Below, one piece after another: positions 58,241 to 64,000 of a DNA stretch of 64,000 nucleotides; within the stretch, counting starts at the first letter, position 1, and each line of letters begins with the position of its first letter. The stretch lies in contig CM049307.1 of the NCBI GenBank assembly GCA_026874595.1, forward strand, positions 55,325,870-55,389,869, read 5' to 3'. The translations under genes and the position numbers were made by a program. The stretch comes from Sipunculus nudus (Eukaryota > Annelida > Sipuncula > Golfingiida > Sipunculidae). A model generated the notes under the pieces. It was given only the letters and a program-made list of their open reading frames with translations, had not been told where the DNA came from and searched no databases.

Positions 58241-60320
58241 GATCTTTTAAAGATGTGTCCTGTGACCTTGACCTTTGACCTCATAACCCCAAAATCAATT
58301 TGGGTCTTGCTATTCCAATGGGACATATGCAAGTCAAGTTTGAAATCTATACATCAATAAAGCAGGAATTATCATCCAGAAACTTATTTTTGGACATATG
58401 ACTCCTGTGACCTTCACCTTTGACCTGGTGAACTCAGATTTGATAGGGGTCTTCCACTCTTGGCAGGTGAACTATATGTGCAAGATGAAAGATCTGAGAT
58501 GAATTGTTTGGCTGAAAATGCATCTACAATCTTTTTAAAGATGTTTCCTGTGACCTTGACCTTTGACCTCATGACCCCAAAATCAATTCGGGTCTTGCTT
58601 TTCTAATGGGTTAATAACAAAGCCAAGTTTGAAATCCATACATCAATAAAAGAAGAAATTATCATCCAGAAACTAATTTTTGGACAGATGGCTCCTGTGA
58701 CCTTCACCTTTGACCTTGTGACCTCAAAATTGATAGGGTTTTTCCTCTCTTGGCAGGTGAACTATATGTGCAAGATGAAAGATCTGAGATGAAATGTTTG
58801 GCTGAAAATGCATCCACATCTTTTTAAAGATGTGTCCTGTGACCTTGACCTTTGACCTCATGACCCAAAATCAATTTGGGTCTTGCTTTTCCAATGGGAC
58901 ATATATAAGTCAAGTTTGAAATCCATACATCAATAAAAGCAGGAATTATCATCCAGAAACTAATTTTTGGACATATAGCTCCTGTGACCTTCACCTTTGA
59001 CCTTGTGACCTCAAAATTGATAGGGGTCTTCCACTCTTGGCAGGTTAACTATATGTGCAAGATGAAAGATCTGAGATGAATTGTTTGGCTGAAAATGCAT
59101 CCACAATCTTTTTAAAGATGTTTCCTGTGACCTTGACCTTTGACCTCATGACCCCAAAATCAATTCGGGTCTTGCTTTTCTAATGGGTTAATAACAAAGC
59201 CAAGTTTGAAATCCATACATCAATAAAAGAAGAAATTATCATCCAGAAACTAATTTTTTGACAGATGGCTCCTGTGACCTTCACCTTTGACCTTGTGACC
59301 TCAAAATTGATAGGGTTTTTCCTCTCTTGGCAGGTGAACTATATGTGCAAGATGAAAGATCTGAGATGAAATGTTTGGCTGAAAATGCATCCACATCTTT
59401 TTAAAGATGTGTCCTGTGACCTTGACCTTTGACCTCATGACCCAAAATCAATTTGGGTCTTGCTTTTCCAATGGGACATATATAAGGCAAGTTTGAAATC
59501 CATACATCAATAAAAGCAGGAATTATCATCCAGAAACTAATTTTTGGACATATAGCTCCTGTGACCTTCACCTTTGACCTTGTGACCTCAAAATTGATAG
59601 GAGTCTTCCACTCTTGGCAGGTTAACTATATGTGCAAGATGAAAGATCTGAGATGAATTGTTTGGCTGAAAATGCATCCACAATCTTTTAAAAGAGGTTT
59701 CCTGTGACCTTGACCTTTGACCTCATGACCCGAAATTCAATTCCGGTCTTGCTTTTCCAATGGGTCAAATACAAGTATAGTTTGAAATCCATACATCAAT
59801 AAAAGAAGGAATTATCATCCAGAAACTAATTTTTGGACAGATGGCTCCTGTGACCTTCACATTTGACCTTGTGACCTCAAAATTTATAGGGGTCTTCCTC
59901 TATTGGCAGATGACTTATATGTGCAAGATGAAAGGTCTGAGATGAAATGTTTGGCTGAAAATGCATCCACAATCTTTTTAAAGATGTGTCCTGTGATCTT
60001 GACCTTTGACCTCATGACCCCAAAATCAATTTGGGTCTTGCTTTTTCAATGGGACATATATAAGTCAAGTTTGAAATCATTACATCAATAAAAGCAGGAA
60101 TTATCATCCAGAAACTAATTTTTGGACAGATAGCTCCTGTGGCTTTGACCTTTGACCTTGTGACCCCAAAATTTATATGGATCATCCACTATTGGCAAGT
60201 GGGCTATATATTCAAGATGGAAGACCTGGGATGAAAGTTTGGCTTAAAATGCATCCACAGTATCTTTTAAAATGCCAGTCCAGTGACCTTGACCTTTGAC
60301 CTCATGACCCTAGAACCTAT
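58240..60320 (+). repeat. 288-bp satellite-like array with two-monomer higher-order period
   Basis: The marker TGTGACCTTGACCTTTGACC (or a near match) begins at 58261, 58549, 58838, 59126, 59415, 59703, 59992 and, diverged, 60292. Spacing is 288 or 289 bp, then 300 at the end. Monomers alternate: type A has GATGTGTCC and 'ccaatgggacata', type B has 'tttcc' and 'aatgggt.aa'. The best match of a monomer is therefore two units away (577 bp). Each monomer carries TGACCTTTGACCT, a perfect inverted DR1 nuclear-receptor half-site pair, and a second near-perfect one, TCACCTTTGACCT. Small frames here are not genes. Confidence 0.9.
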
Positions 60321-62904
60321 AGGGTTCTTACTTTAGTGGTGGGCCATACATAAGTCATGTTTGAAATCCATATGGCTATCAACACTGGAGATATCATAAG
60401 AGGTGTGTGATTTTCTCCATATATGGCAATATTCAAGGTCAAGGCCACTATCATAGGAAAGGTCATGACCCCAATTTAAATAAGCATCATCCCATAACCC
60501 ATACCTATGTATATGCATAATATAAAAGAAATCTGTCCATTAGTTTTTGACTTATAATGCTCACAGTACTGTAAGGTGGCAATTTTGGGGGTATTAAACG
60601 GCACGAAAACAAGTAAAGAAAAATAGGTGGCGCCTTTGTCTGGGGATACAATAAAGACGGGGTTAATGTAGCACCTATTACAGGACCGCGGAGACATAAA
60701 AGTGTAACATACGGCGGAAGGCGGAGTAATCCTATGACCCACGAGGAGGTGTGAATGAGGTCTTTTGTTTTGATTTAACCGAATTGATTTTGAAAAGCCG
60801 AAGCGTCGTGAATGATATCAGCCATGTTGACCTCATTCATGAGAAGCCACGTGGAGAAAGCATGGATTAAATGGATGCCATTAACAGGCCACGATTTAAT
60901 GTTATATATTATATGACTGTGCCTGATTTATGAGACAAAACACCAAGTTATGTTTTCTCACAGTATACCTTTTACGATCAGATATGACACAACCTTTAGT
61001 ATATTTATTACCACAAACAGACACTGACCTCTTAATGCATTACTCAATCACATGCAGGAATTAAGCAACCAGACTTGTCTAGATTTTTGCTGTACCTACA
61101 TGGGCTGCGATATTCGAGGACCGGGAGCAGGAACACTAGAGCATCTGTAGTTCTGTAATTGATACTCTGATCCGTTAACCTGTTAACAGGCGATATTGTT
61201 TAAATATTGACACTAATACACACAAAAATATTGAGCTATCTCGTCTGAAGTAAACCATACCTCTGTCTCTGGTTGTTGATGAAAGGGTAATGTTGACGGT
61301 AAATGACTCTTCAATCTTCTAATAGCATTGTATAAATTTATGTCGTAGTGCCAGCACTGGGCGGGAAGTTAAAGGCCGTGATTGCGCGGTACCGTCTGTC
61401 CTGTACGACTAACCTGCCTGTATAGCCCCCGAGCATAGAGAATGTTCTAGAGGTTTTCATCCACGACAGAGACTGGGCCCTGATGTGATTGGCTGGTGCA
61501 AAGTGTGACGTCACAGGTAAAATTTAGAAATGACTTAAATCTAACAGTATATATTTTTATTCTTACCTGAAAATATAAAGCTAGCAGTGTGAGAAATACT
61601 AAGCTTTTGATGAGATTAAGAATTTTTTTACACAGGGGATTTCCCTTTTTGTGACGTCACTGCCGAGTTGACAGGGATAGATGGGCAAATAGTATTTCAA
61701 CAAATCACACAACCACATTTTTGTTTGTGGAGAACTAAATAGAAAAATTGAATCGGGCTCACTTTATTAAAATCTATATTAATATTTTTTCATAGGCAAT
61801 CGTGTTATATGATAATATGATGAGATTTGGAATACGTTTGCTTGACCTGAACCAAACAGTGGATTCTCTTTCATCATTCACTACACTTCACCTGTTCGAA
61901 ACCAGTTCGGCTGAGTCAAAACAAACGTCCTCATTCACAATTCCTGGGGAGTCTTCCGTACTATGGTACAACCATATTAAGGCATTTAGTGAACTATCAA
62001 AGTGAAGAGGCCATGAAAGTCCAGTGCAATTATTTCGTATGGCATGCATGATATTATAATGATTAACGATATAACTGACATTTGATAGCAATATACTGCT
62101 TGAATACATGCTACACTTAACTTTAATGATTATAGAACGGATAACATTAATTTATTGTTTTTAAAGAAGGCACTGAATGTTTTGCAGTGCCAGGTGCAAA
62201 GTAGCAGCACGGTTTATCAGCTTATACATATATAATGCTATACGTTACATTTTATTTGCACTCTAAGTCTCTGGTTTAGACTACATAAGAAACTAAACAG
62301 TCACAGCTCAACCATCACCAGGACAAACCCCCTAACACTCCCTTTTTAATCAATCAAGTCCTACTTTTTTCTGTAATTAATATGTAAATAAATATTCATC
62401 TTTAATTCCAACAATCAGTACTAAAACCCTGGTTCATCAGATACCCAGGCTTGTTAGATTACCCTTTATATGTAGAAAATGTTGTAAATACAATGTCTCT
62501 GATTTGTACTGACATGAGATGCTATAATGTAATTGGAACAACATAAATACCATGTATGTTTTGACTATATTTCTTCCTAGGGAGAAAATGGTGGGACGAT
62601 AGCATTTCTTTCTTCATATTCGAAAATTTGCTTTTTCAAATCTTCCAGTTTGTCACCTTGTAGTAGGTATTTGTCATTAAATGCTCATTAAGTGGGGAAC
62701 TTTACTTGAGACTTTGCCGAAAGTGTCTGATGACTTTTACAATGGTAGTAACAGTTCGTAGATACAGAACTGTTCTTGCAGTTAAGGTGAGCCAGAGAAA
62801 GTGGGAAGTTCAATACAATAAATAAAACAATGATAAAAATTAGGATAAGGTATGTCAGTGAATGTACAACTGACAGAAACTGCCTAAAAGCCAGTGTGTG
62901 ATTT
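60321..62904. other. No gene recognised
   Basis: Starts with the decayed edge of the array, then a GGTGGCGCC word at 60625 and ordinary AT-rich sequence. No exon-like frame is supported. Confidence 0.4.
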
Positions 62905-63760
62905 TGAGCTTGACTTCAGCAATCATAAAATCTTTATAGCATGCTTGACTGAAATAATTGGGCAGCAGCTAAATGGTGCACATATGATATACCACTTACT
63001 CTTTTAGCTTCAGTGAGAGTAATCAACAACAAAAATAAATACTAGTTTACCATTATATAACTAAAGGACCCAGTTTTTAACGTTTACAAATTATTTAAAG
63101 AGAATGCAAAGACTGTGACAAAATGTAAATACTACAGACGGAATACAGACAAATATTCATGGAAAATCACTTGGCGTTTGAATGATTCTTATTTAAGCAG
63201 ATAAAGTCATTACTGAAAGCAGATTTTAATTTGAATAATATCTCGTAGAATTCTCAAGGTTTTTATTCAAACAGTACACGACTAGGTACCATGATCTGGG
63301 TTAATGTATGGTAACATCTGTCCTAACAGTTGCGATGCCAGGAATCGTTTTTACCTTTCCTTTTTTTTTAAAGACGCATTGATATGCATTTCACAAAGTG
63401 ACCACACCATATGTAGCTATACCTTATATTCATTTTATAATATTAAATGTACTGCGCCTTCTTTTCCTGAATTGAAATGTATGAAACTCATTTACTCTTT
63501 CTTTATATACTTTTCCTTATTGATAAAGGACAAATATACAGATTTTTTCCATTCCCCTGTCAAATAGTTTATTGCAGGGTTGTATTTCATGGTAATTCCA
63601 AATAAGGGATGTTTCCCTTGGGACTCCCCACCCAGGTATATCCCAGACAACCCGGAGCAAAGGAGAATATTTTATTCATAAAAGTTGAAAGCATACAAGA
63701 TTAATATATCACAATGTATGTAATTTTTGTTCAGTATAAGTTTAACTATGTATCTAATTT
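62905..63760 (+). repeat. Diverged direct duplication, copy 2
   Basis: Partner of 55730-57060 about 7 kb away in the same orientation, more compact and with its own indels. It continues less clearly to the window end. Confidence 0.6.
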
Positions 63761-64000
63761 AAGCAATCATCCGCTTAATTCGTACAGCTATTCGTAGATA
63801 ATTCCTATCATGAATGAGTCTAACACAATAAATTATTTATAACCTTGTGACCCACAGTTACATTGAGAAATTTTGGGCAAGGTCCAAGGTAATTGCCAAA
63901 CATGCCAATGATATATTTTGTATATCCAATTCCCATTTTAAAGATTTTACTTATATACTTGACACCTATAGCTGGTTTATAAAAGCTTTGTGACTCGTCA

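Noticed and set aside
58038-60091. Short ORFs in the 288-bp array (for example at 59903)
   Set aside because: The similar peptide at 36869-37120 (minus) arises because both are the same non-coding repeat.
1-64000. Gabija-like or other multi-gene defence operon around the OLD-like genes
   Set aside because: No UvrD-type helicase, reverse transcriptase partner or other companion lies beside them. The nearby reverse transcriptase belongs to a dead LINE.
1-64000. tRNA or rRNA genes
   Set aside because: No cloverleaf box A/box B pair or rRNA core was noticed by eye; a tRNAscan run would settle it.

Overview
This window is animal nuclear DNA: AT-rich, dense in transposons, MITEs and simple repeats, with genes split by GT-AG introns. 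The gene content suggests a lophotrochozoan, probably a marine mollusc such as a bivalve. The pointers are tandem secreted proteins related to the fibrinogen-like region of Caspr/neurexin-IV, a KRBA2-like integrase transposon, a Tx1/L1-type LINE, GGTGGCGCCACC-bearing repeats, and satellite-like repeats full of TGACCTTTGACC words. The species cannot be fixed from sequence alone.

Layout. Positions 1-18.5 kb hold two tandem minus-strand genes encoding small secreted proteins. Gene A (11751-18446, five exons) is complete and its exon phases close exactly on 246 codons plus stop. Gene B (448-11612) runs off the left edge and lacks its last exon. Their introns carry a hAT-like element (756-3797) with another repeat element nested in it, a second inverted copy of that nested element (8268-9732), and a TA-flanked MITE (5883-7109). 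Positions 19-27 kb hold three copies of a hAT-like MITE, a cluster of CCCATCGGCCGATGGG palindromes, and a minus-strand integrase transposon. Its integrase ORF is separated from a downstream Ulp1-like protease domain by one in-frame TAA. Positions 29-33 kb hold a degenerate LINE (minus).

Positions 37-50 kb are the most interesting part. An intact, uninterrupted 895-codon gene (46878-49565, minus) encodes an OLD-family-like protein: an ABC/SMC-type ATPase followed by a TOPRIM nuclease domain and a long C-terminal region I do not recognise. A frameshifted paralogue (37538-39897, plus) and a short TOPRIM relic (44250-44352, plus) lie nearby. The intact gene and the pseudogene both have a splice acceptor directly before the start codon, so both appear to be single coding exons behind a 5'-UTR intron. 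OLD-family proteins are known mainly as prokaryotic and phage-defence nucleases; a local family in an animal genome, still held as an open frame, is worth pursuing.

Positions 50-64 kb contain no convincing gene. They hold degenerate tandem repeats (50.1-52.3 kb), a 37-bp minisatellite (53.75 kb), a 288-bp satellite-like array with a two-monomer higher-order period (58.2-60.3 kb), and an old direct duplication (55.7-57.1 kb against 62.9-63.8 kb).

All homology statements rest on motif recognition by eye; no search was run.
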